Below, in pieces: positions 1-12,103 of a stretch of DNA of 64,000 bases. The translations under genes and the position numbers were made by a program. The stretch lies in contig CM053329.1 in the NCBI GenBank assembly GCA_028583605.1, forward strand, positions 31,272,992-31,336,991, in the 5' to 3' direction. Each line of letters opens with the position of its first letter. Within the stretch, counting starts at the first letter, position 1. The notes under the pieces were generated by a model that was not told the origin of the DNA, searched no databases, and saw nothing but the letters and a program-made list of their open reading frames with translations. Source of the DNA: Dastarcus helophoroides. Lineage: Eukaryota; Arthropoda; Insecta; Coleoptera; Bothrideridae.

Positions 1-299
1 TTTCTCACTCAATAAGAGACTTTTTAAAACACATAAAATATAAAAAACAGGTTACTACAATACATCCATCACCTTGACTTATTTTAAAGTTTAACTTCGT
101 CTCGACGTTTAATGAAATTTAATAAACTTTAAGTTCACACTTGACAGTTTACATTTCAAAATTTTCCGACTAGTCATGTTTTCCTCGTAATTTTGTCGCG
201 AATTAAGTAAAGATTAAGCAGAGTAGTTTAATATGTTGAATTCAGATATTTAGCCTACAATTTTTAACAAAATTGTAACACCAACATCGAAATTTCAGA
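1..299. other. AT-rich DNA, no gene seen
   Basis: No open frame of useful length, splice-flanked exon, RNA gene or transposon end was recognised here. The sequence is AT-rich but lacks the clear 20-base periodic pattern that begins around position 300. Confidence 0.5.
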
Positions 300-1570
300 A
301 TTAATGCTAAAACTTTGATTTTAAATTTGTCATATCAACTATATTTCATCAAAATTCTTTTGATTTTAGTTAAAAATTAAAATTTTGGAAAGAAAAATTT
401 TAATGTTTAGAGTATGAGTCAAAAATGTATAGAGATATATCAAAATTTATTTTAAAAAAAAATCAGTTTCAGAAGTTAAAGTAAATATTTTAGTAAACAA
501 CATTTTGAGTTTAAGTTGATATCCAATAACACTTTAAACGAAAAATAAATCAAAATCCTTATTAAAAGTCACAATTTTAAATATCAAATGTTGAGAAAAA
601 AGTCAAAATTTGGAAAAATTTGGAATTTTTAAAAACCGAAATTTTGAGGAAAAATTCAGGTTTTGAAATTGTCGAAATTTTCAAAAATGGGAAAACCTCT
701 AGAAAAAGTCCCAGTTTTATAAATAAGAAAAATATTTTCAGAAAGCCAAAATTTTCAAAAGAGTTTTTAATAATACCGATATTTAAATAAAGGATTTTTA
801 GAGAGTAGAAATTTTGAGTCGAAATTTTTAACAAAAGTCAAAATTTACAGAATTCTTTAAATTTTCATTAAAGCCAAAAAAATTCTGAAAAATGGTAGAC
901 TCTACAAAAGAAGTGAAAATTTTTAGAATAAATCAAAATTTCGAGAAAATGTCAAAATTCTGAAATCTCTAAATTTAAAAAAAATCGAAGCTTTCAGAAA
1001 AGCTCGAAAGATTCAAAAAGAGACAAAGTTTTTAAAATTATAAAATATGATATTTATAAAAAAAATAGAATTTTTCAAAACGTCAAAAAATTTTGAAACA
1101 GTAGAAAAAGAGCAAATTTTCAAAATAATTTTAAGTTTTTAGAATGAGCAACATTTAAAAAACTACAATGTTTTAAAAATGTGAAATTTTCAAGAAAAAG
1201 TGGAAAATTTCAAATAAGTAAAAAATGTCTCAAAATGTTGACTCTTTTGGGAAAGAGCGATTTTTTGAATATAGTTACTTTTTTAAAAAGTTTAAGAAAT
1301 AAAAATGGTTTTCTAAAAATTTCTTTATTTTTAACATTGTCTAAATATTCAAAAAAGTTGATAATTTTTAAGTTAAAAATGTTCAAAAAGGGGATATTTT
1401 TAATGAAAGTACAATTTGAAAAATGTGAATATTTTAAAAAAGGATCGAAGTTATCAAAAAGGTCGAAATTTGCAAAAAATAATCGAGAAACAGAAAATAG
1501 AATTAAAAAAGAACGTTGAATTTTTTAAATAAATGTTAAAGGAAAAAATAGAAAAACAAAATAAATTTTA
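300..1570. repeat. Degenerate ~20-base AT repeat block, A-rich polarity
   Basis: The block is a run of imperfect units like AAAAGTCAAAATTTTGAGAA, seen over and over with small changes. The plus strand carries the purine-rich (AAAAGTC) sense. The 85-aa (577-834, minus) and 112-aa (1181-1519, plus) open frames are made only of Phe/Leu/Lys/Ile-type low-complexity residues and are judged non-coding. Confidence 0.75.
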
Positions 1571-1649
1571 CGCTAACTGACCCTGCTTAAAAAATAGTCA
1601 ACAAACTTAATGTAACTGCAAGCAGGATTCTTTTAGAGAAAATATAATA

Positions 1650-3217
1650 GTCTGAAATAGGATTTAACGAATGTTGGTTTTCACATCTTTGCGAATGCGA
1701 ATGCGAATGCGAATATTCATTTCCAACATTCCAGAATAAATTAGGCTAGTAAAAAACCAGTTCCTAAAAATATATTTTTGATAATTATTATTTTCATTTA
1801 AAACTTGACATAGTCTCGAAATTTACTAAAAATATGTTTCTCTAAATTTCGTAAAAATATTATTCTCAAAATGTCTACACTTTTATTAAAATTTTAGAAA
1901 AATAATTAAAATTTTGGATAAAAAAGCTCAATTTGAAACTTCGAGGATAAGACGAATTTTTAAAAACAGGTTGCAATTTCTAGACAGTCAAAATGTCGAT
2001 AAAAAAAAAAAAATTGCCGAACTTTTTATAAATATTCAAAATTTTTAGTACAGTAAAATTTTGAGAGAAAACAGTAGAATTTTGAATTTAAAGTAATTAA
2101 GGAAATGCAGAATTATAATAAAAAACGGTTTTGGGAAAAAGTCAAAATTTTCATAACATCAAATTTAATATAAAAATTTGACCTTTTTTATTGAAAAATG
2201 CCTTAATTTTGGAGAAAAAGACGATTTTCAACGTAAAAATCGAAAGTCTCGAAAACCGAAACCAGTTTTAAACAAAAAATTAAAATTTCGAGGCAAAGGG
2301 CGAATTCTGAGAAAAATTTCCGGAAAAAGTCGAAATTTCAAGAAAAAGACAGTTTTTCCTTATATTTTAACGACTGCCTAAGTAAAGGAGAAGCTCCCCC
2401 TAACCCACTGTGACATCAGAAAATATCCACTACTGAGATAAACGTTATCAAAAATTTTAAGAAAACACTTAAAATTTGAATTTTCTGGAATACAAAATTC
2501 TTAAAAAATGTGTTTCAAAAGTTCCAGATAAACAATATTCTAAAAATGTTTACTTTTCTATCAAGAGATCCAGCAAATTTCGAGAAAAAGGCGAGGTTTG
2601 ATAAACAAGTCGAAGTCTTCAGAAAGACGAATTAGAAAAAAAAATCGAAATTTTCAGAAAAAGTCAAATTTTGAGAAATGACGAAATTTCGAAGAACAAA
2701 AAAATTCGAAATCTTGCGCAAGTCGTAATTTGAATGAAAAAGTCAAATTCCAGAACAAGTTTGAAATTTTAAAAACAGAAAGTTTTTGAAAAAAAAAGAC
2801 AAATGTTGATAAAAGTTTAAATTTCGTAAGATAGCTTTCAGAAAAAATGGAAACTGGAAAATGTTCCAGCAGTTGAGAGTATAAATTTTTGGTTGGCTGT
2901 ATAAACCAGGGGAGAGCAAGCGGCCCACCCTGCGTTATTGTAGCTAGCTAGTAGGAAAAGAAAAAAAGGGAATTTAAAAATACTTCTTGTTAGCTGGGAC
3001 TGGATAAATTACTGCATTAGTTATTATTTTAAGAAATTTTTATCCCTCAAGGATCCATGGATCCAAGTTTAAGATACCCTGCCTTAGCAGTTGCATTGCT
3101 ATGTCATAAAGAATGTCCCGTGTTATTGCCAAATACATTCGCAATATATTCGCATAATTTCTTGCGAATGGGAATATTAAAAAACATGCGAATATTCGTT
3201 ACATCACTAGTCTGAAA
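1650..3217. mobile_element. Non-autonomous hAT element (copy 1) with perfect 8-bp TSD
   Basis: The element body is 1658-3209 (1552 bp). It is flanked on both sides by the same 8 bases, GTCTGAAA (1650-1657 and 3210-3217). The ends are terminal inverted repeats: left TAGGATTTAACGAAT, right (reverse complement) TAGTGATGTAACGAAT. Subterminal GCGAATGCGAAT-type repeats occur at both ends (about 1690-1715 and 3135-3200). An 8-bp duplication with such ends is the hAT superfamily signature. No transposase frame is present: the interior is degenerate AT repeat DNA plus a moderately GC-rich segment at 2880-3120. That segment is shared with the second copy near 57.4-57.6 kb. Confidence 0.9.
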
Positions 3218-3470
3218 GTTTCACAGTGTCATAACATGATAGGGCGCGATTCCCTTTCTTCTTGGCTTCTCTGCGGTGATAGTTACCAGATCTACCATAT
3301 TTGACGGGCTCTTCCATATTTTGGTAAATCCGTATTTGGAAAGAAATCTCGGGTATTTTAAAGAGTGCAATGGTAACAAAAACTTTAAAAAATATAAAGA
3401 CCTTTTTTGGGTAACCAATTTTTCTTGTAAAACAAAATTCTGCTTTTAACTACTCTCGAGTAAAATATTA
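3218..3470 (-). other. Possible exon or exon relic beside hAT insertion
   Basis: This stretch is richer in G+C than its surroundings. On the minus strand, two frames are open through 3240-3360. One starts at a Met codon near 3320 and gives a basic peptide with the local string KYGRSGNYHRREAKKKG, ending in a stop at the hAT target site. The other is a 65-aa frame (3221-3418). Neither was recognised, and no convincing splice acceptor was seen. It could be a terminal coding exon, a pseudogene piece or chance. Confidence 0.2.
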
Positions 3471-4436
3471 CCAAATAAATTGCTTGAATGGACGGATCAA
3501 TTTATTTGTTTTAATGTTTTAATATTTGTCTCTGCAATAGATGGTGCTATCGATCAAATATGCTTTCTTATTTATCAAATTAGTTTAGATAAACGTAATA
3601 AAAATAGTTTAATCAGCGACGCACTCTGCAGCCATAATTTAAATAACATCGTGGTCTTTAAAGCATACCCATGATGAGGAATAAGGTAAATTAGTAGAAA
3701 ATGAGCTTCCTGTATAATAACAATTTTTAGACTGTTGACATTTTAAAATCACAAATGGCTGGTATTACGTTTGTAACTTAAATTAGGACGTTTGAACATA
3801 ATCTGAACAAATATTTGTTCCAACTACAATTAATTTGTTTCATTAATAATTCGGAATTTCTCGCCCTAGGCAGTATCATTATCATTACTCTTGGGTGTAA
3901 TGTCACAAAACAAACTTTAATTCGCTTATTCCGGAAGAATTAACAGATGCGAACATATTTATAACATAATTTCGTATCTGTCCATAAAAATCCCATACAT
4001 ATTTTATTTGATGTTCCGTTCTTAATCAAAATGAATTGTTATTGTTTCTAAATAAGCCGGAACTAAATTGAGAAATTATTGGATTTCTATTGAAGTCTGC
4101 TTGTTAATTCCATAGTAGATTTAAGGCTAAAACTAAGCTGATATCCTGGGTCATAAATTCCATATCGTTATGCCTTTGGTCCATGTTACCGCATCAGTAA
4201 TTAGAAATTGTTGGACTCATATTTCCTCCAAATTGTTATTGTCTGGATTGCTATTACCTGCAAAGAGGCGAATTATTCATAAGGCAAACTAGGCTCATGC
4301 CTAGGGGCGCAAGACGCCCGAGGGCACATAACCTTTAGTCATCAAAAATAATTTGAAGTACCGCCAATCAGTAATTGCCTAAACGGCCCAGAGCGCTGTC
4401 GATATATAATTGGTCACTGAATAAACCTGCATTATG
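3471..4436. other. Unique AT-rich DNA, no gene recognised
   Basis: The text is not the degenerate periodic repeat, so it is probably old unique intergenic or intronic DNA. A short GC-rich patch around 4290-4325 (CCTAGGGGCGCAAGACGCCC) contains a small inverted repeat and may be the end of an old transposable element. The 64-aa plus-strand frame at 3480-3674 has no recognised homology. Confidence 0.4.
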
Positions 4437-4670
4437 TGGTGGAACGGAAGTTCCTCGATTGTCTTCAAAAATTGATATACAAATTTTGTGCCCTGAAACC
4501 AAGAAAGATTAAAAAACACAACAAAGGTTGCTCTAACGCGTTCCTATAGCCAGGTTATAGAGAGTACCTCTCTAAATATGACAGCTTGGCTATCGAAACG
4601 CGCTAGAACAACCTTTGTTGTGTTTTTGGATCTTTCTTGGTTTCAGGGGACAAGATTTGTATTTCAATGT
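4437..4670. mobile_element. Foldback MITE, copy 1
   Basis: Two long arms face each other. The left arm runs from a GGTGGAACG-type terminus through CCCTGAAACCAAGAAAGATT and AACAAAGGTTGCTCTAACGC. The right arm is its reverse complement, ending in GTATTTCAAT. A short spacer near 4555-4575 separates them. The same hairpin unit recurs at eight other places in the window. The element has no coding capacity. Its right part lies next to the pogo-type MITE that begins at 4697. Confidence 0.85.
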
Positions 4671-4694
4671 CAGTATTATGTGCAAGGTTTTGGA

Positions 4695-5324
4695 TACAGT
4701 TAAACCTCCCTATAGCGAATTCCAAGATCATATAAAAAAAATTCACTATAGAGAGGCTTTCATTATAGGGAGGTAGCATTAAAAATGCACGAGTCACATG
4801 TAAAATTTTATATTACACATTTATTAAAAAATATATAAACAAACACATGTACATAAATTAAATTTAATTTAAAAAATCTGTTACTTCTGTTTGAAGAGAG
4901 AATTTAGAAAATGTTTGATGTTCCAAAAATACTTCGCGCTTATTTAGCGCATTGAAAACAAGTTTAAGTGTGTTCTCAAACTCTAAACCCCCTTTATTAT
5001 AGCAGGTAAACAATGTCATTAGCAAAGGGTATCCCAAAAATTGACTATTTACTTATTTTAAATGAGATGCAATTATAAACGAATCAAACCTTCAAATGTT
5101 ATTAGCATGACATCTTAGGAACTTTCTCAGAATGAAAGGATATTATTTAAACTAATTAAACCTTAAAAAAATGTCGTTCAAAAATTCGTTGTAAGAAAGT
5201 ATCCTGGGCGTTAAATGGAAGTAACATTAGGCTAAATTTGCTTCAGATGCTACGTTTCCTGAAAAATTTTGTTACATAGAGGAATTCGGTATATGGAAGT
5301 TCGTTAAAGGGAGGTTTGGCCCTA
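4695..5324. mobile_element. pogo/Tigger-type MITE flanked by TA
   Basis: The left end reads TA then CAGTTAAACCTCCCTATAG. The right end, reverse complemented, reads TA then GGGCCAAACCTCCCTTTAA. The shared AAACCTCCCT core is in inverted orientation and both ends are flanked by TA, the Tc1/mariner-pogo target dinucleotide. A second inverted CCTCCC-type motif (GGGAGG) lies at 4765-4775, inside the left end. The 626-bp body has no transposase frame. The family assignment rests on end structure only. Confidence 0.6.
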
Positions 5325-5370
5325 TTTAGTTAAATCTTTCCAACCTAAATACTCACACGTGCTCTTGGGG

Positions 5371-6330
5371 CTTGAAATTTCAGGGAGAAACTAAGATTTA
5401 TTAGTAATGTTTTATTTTTCCACCACAATTGTATCTTCATATTTGGAAAGTCGGACCCAGTCGATTGAACATGCTACAGATTTTAAGAACTGATCAGATT
5501 CTTTGTTTCAAACTAAATAGGATATTTTCGTCTTAATCTTCTGCATTCAATTAAAACCAATCATCCTTAGCACTCATCGATGCTTTTGGTGGTCAAAATT
5601 TTAATGGAAAGAAAATGAATGTTTATCAATAATATTATTTTCTTCCACTAAAATGTTGTCTTTATATGGAACGTTTTTCTAAACTACATTTTATTGAGTG
5701 ATTATGCTAGAAACCCTTAACGATATCCTTCATATTAAACTCAATAGCATATCGCCTTCATAATCTTACGTATTCGAGTATGATCAGTCCATCTTAATAA
5801 TCATTTGGTGGTCAAAATTTCAGTGGAAAATGAAAGTTTATCAGTAATATTTTCTTTTTCCACTACAATTCAATCTTTATATGATACATTTTTCTGTGGC
5901 GTCATCGAATGGTTATGCTAGAAACTCTAGATACTAATCAGAAGTTTCATTTGACACTAAGCAGCATATCGCCATCATAATCTTACGTATTTGGACACAA
6001 CCAACCCAGCTTAGTAATCATTTGGTGATTAACATTTCAATGAAAAACAAAAGTTCATCAGTAAATGTTTTTCCACTATAATTTTATCTTCATGTGGTAC
6101 ATTTTTCAAGCTGTAGTGCCCTATCGATTGGTTATGTTAGAGACTCGAGAAACCAATCAGAATAAGTTTTATATCACCGCCATAATCTTCTTTATTCAGA
6201 TAAAATCGGTCCATATTAATAGTTAATAATTATTTGGTGACCAAAATTTCAATGAAAGTCGAAATTTCGTCAATAACATTTGCTTGTTCTCTTATAATTT
6301 TATCTTCACATTATAGACAATTTTCCAAGT
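5371..6330. repeat. Tandem repeat, ~216-base units, about 4.4 copies
   Basis: Units begin near 5371, 5592, 5811, 6028 and 6240. Each starts with a GTCAAAATTTCAATGGAAA-like phrase, then a TTTTCCACTACAATTTTATC-like phrase, then GGTTATGCTAGAAAC, then CATAATCTTACGTATT, and ends with AATCATTTGGTG. Spacings are about 221, 219, 217 and 212 bases. The array stops where the transposase pseudogene on the minus strand ends, so it may be part of that transposon's 3' subterminal region. Confidence 0.8.
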
Positions 6331-7264
6331 TGTACAACTGATAAGGGAAACATTGTATACAATATTTTTTACATACTCCATAGGAAAAAGTCCATTGGAG
6401 TTAGGTCCGGCGATCTGGATGGCGAGCTATGGGGACCGCCTCTACCAATCCATTTATTTTGAAATTTTTTATTTAACTGTTTCCTTACAGAATTGTGAAA
6501 ATGAGCAGGAACCCTGTCTAACTGAATCCATATTTTTTGCCCTTTATTTAAGGATACATCTTCTAGTATAATCCAGAAATGTGTTTTTAAAAACCTTAAT
6601 TAAATTTGCCCATTTAAGGGGCCATCAAAAAAGTAAGGCCCAACGATGTTATTGCCAATAACTCCACCAAATACATTAATGCTCCAACGAGTTTGATAAT
6701 CCTGACTGCGAAAAAAATGTGAATTTTTAGTGTTATAATAATGAAAATTGTTACGATTAACTAAGCCAGTATTATGAAACGTGCATTAATCTGTAAATAA
6801 AATAGAACCATGGAAGTTAGGTTCTTCTCCAACTTACTCAAGAAGCCATACACAGAATTCTAAACGTCTTTTAAGATCTCTTCCGTACATATGTTGGTGC
6901 ATTTCATAGTGATATGGATGATATTGATGTTTCTTAAGTATTCTTTGTATACTAGTTCTGCTTATAGTTGTTTCTTTTTCAAGAACTCTGGTACTTACAT
7001 TAGAGTTTTCAGTAATTAACTGCATTACAAGAAACTCATTTTCTTCATTTTCCGTAATAAGTTTCGGCATTTTAAGAGGCCTTTCATAAGCAATGGTACC
7101 TGATTCACGAAATCTTGCTAACAGTCTTTACAAGACGTTTTTATCTGGGTGTCTTTTATTTGAAAACTTCTGAGCGTGTACTCTGGATGCTAAAAACAGT
7201 TTTTGTAACATTCACCTATTGTCAAAATCATATTGACCTTTTCATCAATAGAATATCCTTTCAT
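6330..7264 (-). pseudogene. Broken DDE transposase (IS630/Tc1-mariner-like group)
   Basis: Reading the minus strand from 7264, a frame starting MKGYSIDEKVNMIL leads into a helix-turn-helix region (7070 to about 6840; PNVSTRV-like text, then SRTSIQRILKKH). The DDE core follows. The first catalytic Asp is seen in a SILFTD string, where the next residue, normally Glu, is a stop codon. The second is in IQLD followed by PAHFH. The third is in GRGGPHS then SRSPDLTPMDFFLW. Several stops and frameshifts (near 6835, 6770 and 6580) show it is dead. The longest open piece is 78 aa (6834-7070). The element belongs to a group of insect transposases ending in a PDLTP-FFLWG motif. Its exact subfamily was not determined. 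Confidence 0.85.
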
Positions 7265-8000
7265 TTTAGCAAATTCAACTACTAACTTAATAAAGAAGTC
7301 AACATAAACTTCACTCAGTTCACTAAAGTCTGCCAAATATGATCAAATATTGTGTTATCTTGGATATGGAATTAAACGCAGCATAATTCGTCAAAAATGG
7401 GTTTAATCTCCCAAACAATGGAACTTAAGTATAAGAAATGCATACCATCTGAAAGCTTATTATATTTTCGAGGATCTTAAATAAAAAAAAACAGGGTGTC
7501 CTATTTAAATTTACAAAGAAATTAAAGTCCAAACTTCAAGTAAATGTATCGGTGAATTTAAAATATCCTGTTATAACGTTGGGTATTTGCCCTAATTGCA
7601 TTTTCAAGTAAGAGGCATGCCAAATAAAAATTTAAAGCCACACTGTCAAAATTTTTCACTTTCAGGGGTAAAATTAACTATTTGAAAAACTTGCCTTTTT
7701 TTAAAAAAAGCTGATTAATTTAAAAAGGATAAAGTTTTGGTATAGGGAAACTTCAATAAAATTAACGTTATTTTTTGAACTGAATTTAAAAATGAAAAGA
7801 AAAACATAGTGTCTTATTTAAAAAATCACAACTTCGATATGTAGCAATTTTCTGAAGCACGCTGTATATTTGAAAATATTTTAGCATGTACACCCTAGCC
7901 TTCCTATATTTAACTACTATGTTTATTTTATAAAATATGTTACCCCATAGCTCCTAAAGGCCGCAGCTTTCAGCATGGCTCACCTTGTATATTTCGACTT
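7265..8000. other. Upstream part of the transposon, then AT-rich DNA
   Basis: The region lies 5' of the broken transposase on its coding strand, so it probably holds the transposon leader and end. No clear terminal inverted repeat partner was found by eye. Phrases such as ACAGGGTGTCCTATTTAAAT at 7492-7511 and the related TAGTGTCTTATTTAAAAAAT at 7807-7826 suggest subterminal repeats. Confidence 0.35.
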
Positions 8001-9300
8001 TTTCTCAAAATTAAAAGTTTTTCTAAATATTCTGGTTTTAAATTTAAATTCTTTGTCCGGAATTTTTTTTTCATCAACATTAAAATTTCAGGGAATCTTT
8101 AAAAAATAATTTCGGTCTAAAACTCGAAATTTAAATTATTTTTTCGACATATTTTAATTCGATTTTTTTAATTTTCTACATTAATCCTATATACCATAAA
8201 AATATTAAACTTTTTCTTGAAATTTTGTTTTAAAATTCGTTTTTTTTTATATTACCATTAATTTTTTTTCTTGTTTACACAAATTTCCAAAAATTACTCT
8301 CATAGATCTTCATCTCGAAAATTTGTTAATATGTCTATTATTAATTTCGACTGTTTTTCTTAATCTCATATTTTCACTGAAAGTTTTCAGTTTAAAAATT
8401 AAATTTCCTTGAACGTCAACTTTAAAAGCGAAATTTCGAGTCGAATTCTTTTTATAAAATGAATCAAGTTTTTTTAAAAAATCAGAAACTAACAAAACGA
8501 ATTCGAAATTAGGTCAAAAATCCCGATTTTAAAGTAGAAATTTCCGAAACAAGTATAATTTTTAAGTTTAAACTGAAAACTTTCAAAAAAAAGTCAAAAT
8601 TTAGAGAAAAAACTCCAAATTTATAATAACCTTATTATCAATTTAGGCGCGGAATTTTGCTGAAACAATACAAAGCAAAAAATTAAAATTATTTCAAGAA
8701 ACTGAATTTTAAAAGGAAATTTCGATTAAAAAAAGGTCGAAATTTTAGCTTTTAGACATAAAATTTTGACGAACCAAATCAAAATTTCTAGAAGCCAACA
8801 TTTTGAATTTTGGGTTGAAATTTTAGAGAGAAAATTAAAAATCGTAATTTTAAGCTCAGAATTTTGAGAAAGAGCTAAGCTCTCACATGCATTTAACATA
8901 TAATTCTTATTAACTACTCTTAACAATTTAATATTATTATCTATCCTATGACCTAATGCTTTTGAATTACATTTCGATACTTAACTTGAATATTTAAATT
9001 CTTGAATTTTTTCTTCTTTCTCCTTGAAGCTTATAATTTCTAGAAAAGCTAATAATTTTGAATTTAAAATCGAAGATTTATGAAAAACCCTAACATTTCA
9101 AGATCAGACCTTGAAATTCTGAAAACAACAATTAAACCATTTTTGAAATTTTGACTTAGAAAAAAAAGTTCTCATTTAAAGAGAAATTCAAAATTTATGA
9201 GGATAAAATTGATGTTTTGAGAAAAAAAAGTCAATATTTTTAGAAAAACTTGAAAAATCAGAAAATAGGATTAAAAACTTCAATGTTGCACCTAGAATTT
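8001..9300. repeat. Degenerate ~20-base AT repeat, polarity switches
   Basis: From about 8000 to 8300 the T-rich sense (TTTCGACTTTTTCTC) is on the plus strand. From about 8480 to 9260 the A-rich sense predominates. The 61- and 66-aa frames here are low-complexity and judged non-coding. Confidence 0.65.
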
Positions 9301-11750
9301 CTATAAAGTTTCCACCTTTTACTTCTAAAAAAAGAAAAATTGCCAGATTGATAATTAAAGTTAAAGTTTTGAGTTACTTTCTAGTATATTTAATTTTTCT
9401 TTCAAAGTTTGTACATACACATAGTCTCAAACCGCAAGCTGTTTTCCCAAAATGTCAAATTTAAACTCCAAATTTTGATAAAATTTTGACCTTTTTACTT
9501 AATAACTTCTAGAAAAAGCAAATTTCGAGATTAGAAATTAAAGTCGAATTAAAACTTTTTTTGTAAATCTAATTTTATTTTAAAGTTTTTACTTTGACTA
9601 AAAACGTAAGCTCTTTTCTCAAAATAAATGAAAACTCCAAATTTTGAAAAATCTCGACTTTTTGACTCAATTGCTTTTAGAAAAGAAAATTTCTAGATTA
9701 GAAATTAAAGTTACCATTCTCAGCAATACTTTTTTTTAGGTTTAATTTTTATTTCAATTTTAAGTTTAACTCATAACGGAAGCTCTTGTCTCGAAATGTC
9801 AGATAAAAACTCAAAATTTTGAAAAATTGTTGACCCTTTTGCCCAAAAACTTCTAGAAAAGAAAATTTCTAGATTATAAATTAAAGTTAAAATTCTTAGA
9901 AACTTTTTTTTAGTAGGATTAATTTTTCTTTCAGTTTTCACTTTGACTCAAAACATAAGCTCTTGTTTCAAAATGTCAGTTAAAAACTCCAAATTTTGAA
10001 AAGATTCGACCCTTTTGCTCAAAAACTTCTAAAAAAGAAAACTTCTTGATTTGAAATTAAAGTTAATATTCTTAGTAACGCTTTTTTGTAGAATTATTTT
10101 TTTTTCATTTTTCACTTTGAAGCTCTTTTCTCGAAATGTCAAATTAAAACTCCAAATTTGATAAAATTGCCACTCTTGCTCAGAAAATTCTAGAAAAGGC
10201 AAACCCTCGAGATTAGAAATTAGTCAAAATTCTCAGTGAAACTTTTCTTGTAAATCGAATTTTTCTTTTCAAATCTGTCACTTGCCCTCAAAACAGCTTA
10301 CGTCTTAAGTCAAAGTTTCGAAAGGTCAGATGAAAACTCGAAATTTTGATAAAATTTGGACTGTTTTTTTCAAAAACTGCTAGAAAAGAAATTTTCGAGA
10401 TTATTCATTAAAAGCAAAATTATTAGTAAAACTTTGCTTGTAAATTCATTTAGTTCTCCTTTGACTTAAAACGTGGGCCTGTTTATTCGAAATGTCACAT
10501 TAAAACTTCTAAATTTTGATAACATTTCAACTTTTTTGTTCAGAAACTTTTAGAAAGAGCAAAATTTTGAGATAAGAAATTAAAAACTAAAACTTTTCTT
10601 GTAAATTTCAAAGTTTTCGTTTTGACTCAAAACAATTTACCGAAATTTTAAACTGATGAAACTCTCAAATCTTAATAGAATTTCGATTATTTGACTTTTT
10701 TCTCAGAAATGTTTAGTAAGAGCAAAATTTCTAGAAGAAAGTAAAGGCTTGAGCAAAACCTATTTAACAAATTAAATTTTTTTTCAAAATTTTCACTTTG
10801 ACTTAAAAAGTAAACTCTTTTCTCGAAATTTCAAATAAATAAGTACTCCAACTTTTAAAAAATTTCCACCTTTTTACTCAGAAACTTCTAGAAAATACAC
10901 AATTTTGGGAAATTACAGTCAAAATCCTTAGCAAAACTTTTCTTGTAAATTTAATTTTCCTTTTAAACTTCCCATTTTGACTTCTCATTTAAAACAAACA
11001 AATTAGAGTTCCAAATGTTGATAAATTTTAACTTTGCTCAAAAATTTCTAGAAAAGGCAAAATTTAGAGATTAGGAATTGGTCATGTTATAATTTTGAGC
11101 ATCACTTTTCTTACAAATTTAGTTTTTCGTTCGAAGTTTTCACTTTGACTGAAAATTTAAGCTCGCCTCCCGAAATCTCGATTGTTTTGCTCAGAAAATT
11201 CTAGCAAGAGCAAAATTTTGGAACTGTAAAATTGAAAATCAAAATCGTGAGCAAAATTTCGAAGTTAGGAATTAAAGTCATAATTTTAAGTACAACTTTT
11301 CTTATAAATTTATTTATTTTTTTCCAAAATGTTTCACTCAACATGCTCTTTTCTGGAATTTCAAGTTTTAATTCGCAAATCTTGATATATAACTTCGAGT
11401 TTTTGCTCAGAAACTTCCAATAAGGACAACATTTTGAGACTGGTGATTAAAGTCCAAATTTTGTGTAAATCGTTTCTTGTAATGTTAAATATTTCTTTCG
11501 AAATTTTCAGTTTGAATCTAAACGTAAGCTGTTTTCTTGAGATTTTAAATTACAACTGGCAAATTTTGATAAAATTTCGACTTTTGTACTCAGCATGTTC
11601 TAGATAGGGCAACATTTTGGAATGAAAATTAAAAACCTTAGCAAAAATTATCTTGTTAATTTTATTCTATTTTAAAAATTTTATTTTGACTGAAAAAGGT
11701 TTTTTCTTGAGATTTTTAATTAAAACTTCAAATAAAAAAAATATTTCAAG
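9300..11750. repeat. Tandem satellite-like array, ~172-base unit, ~13 copies
   Basis: A recurring landmark (CTCAGAAACTTCTAGAAAAG and variants) sits near 9506, 9674, 9850, 10026, 10187, 10378, 10547, 10711, 10885, 11045, 11198, 11413 and 11597. Spacings run from about 153 to 215 bases with a mean near 174. Each unit continues with GAGATTAGAAATTAAAGT, an AACTTTTCTTGTAAAT phrase, TTCACTTTGACTCAAAAC, AGCTCTTTTCTCGAAATGTC and AACTCCAAATTTTGATAAAA. Units are diverged, but the order of landmarks is kept. No frame is conserved between units. The array ends about 0.35 kb from the 3' side of the LCMT1 gene. Confidence 0.85.
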
Positions 11751-12103
11751 GTGTAATTACTTTGGGAAGTTAGCATTTCAAAGAAAATTTTGAAATTTAG
11801 GTAAAAAAAAATTCTCAATATTTCTATTCTTATTACAAAATATTACTTTAAAATTCACCTACTTTAAATTTTTCTCAATCATATATTGATTTAAACCGAA
11901 CATGCTATTAAAAGTTGAAAAAAGTAAATACATATTATGATTTAAAGTTAATTCTAAGTTTAAACGAGTAAGTAGTGGTTTTGGCCAAAACCAGAACAGA
12001 AACTGAAATTCAGTTTTGACATAAATCTCTACTAATAGATAATAAGTACCAACTTTAAGAATTATATTGATTGGGGAAGAAAATTGCAATTTTATAGTAG
12101 CAC
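11751..12103. other. AT-rich DNA between array and LCMT1 3' end
   Basis: No gene was recognised. A 76-aa minus-strand frame (11859-12089) contains a WFWPKPLLTRL string without recognised homology. Confidence 0.4.

Noticed and set aside
577..834. 85-aa Phe/Leu/Ile-rich frame and many similar ones (for example 15747-16043, 22240-22545, 24200-24535, 44893-45192)
   Set aside because: They arise from the degenerate TTTTTGACTTTTT/AAAAGTC repeat. They have extreme composition, no motif and are not conserved between repeat units.
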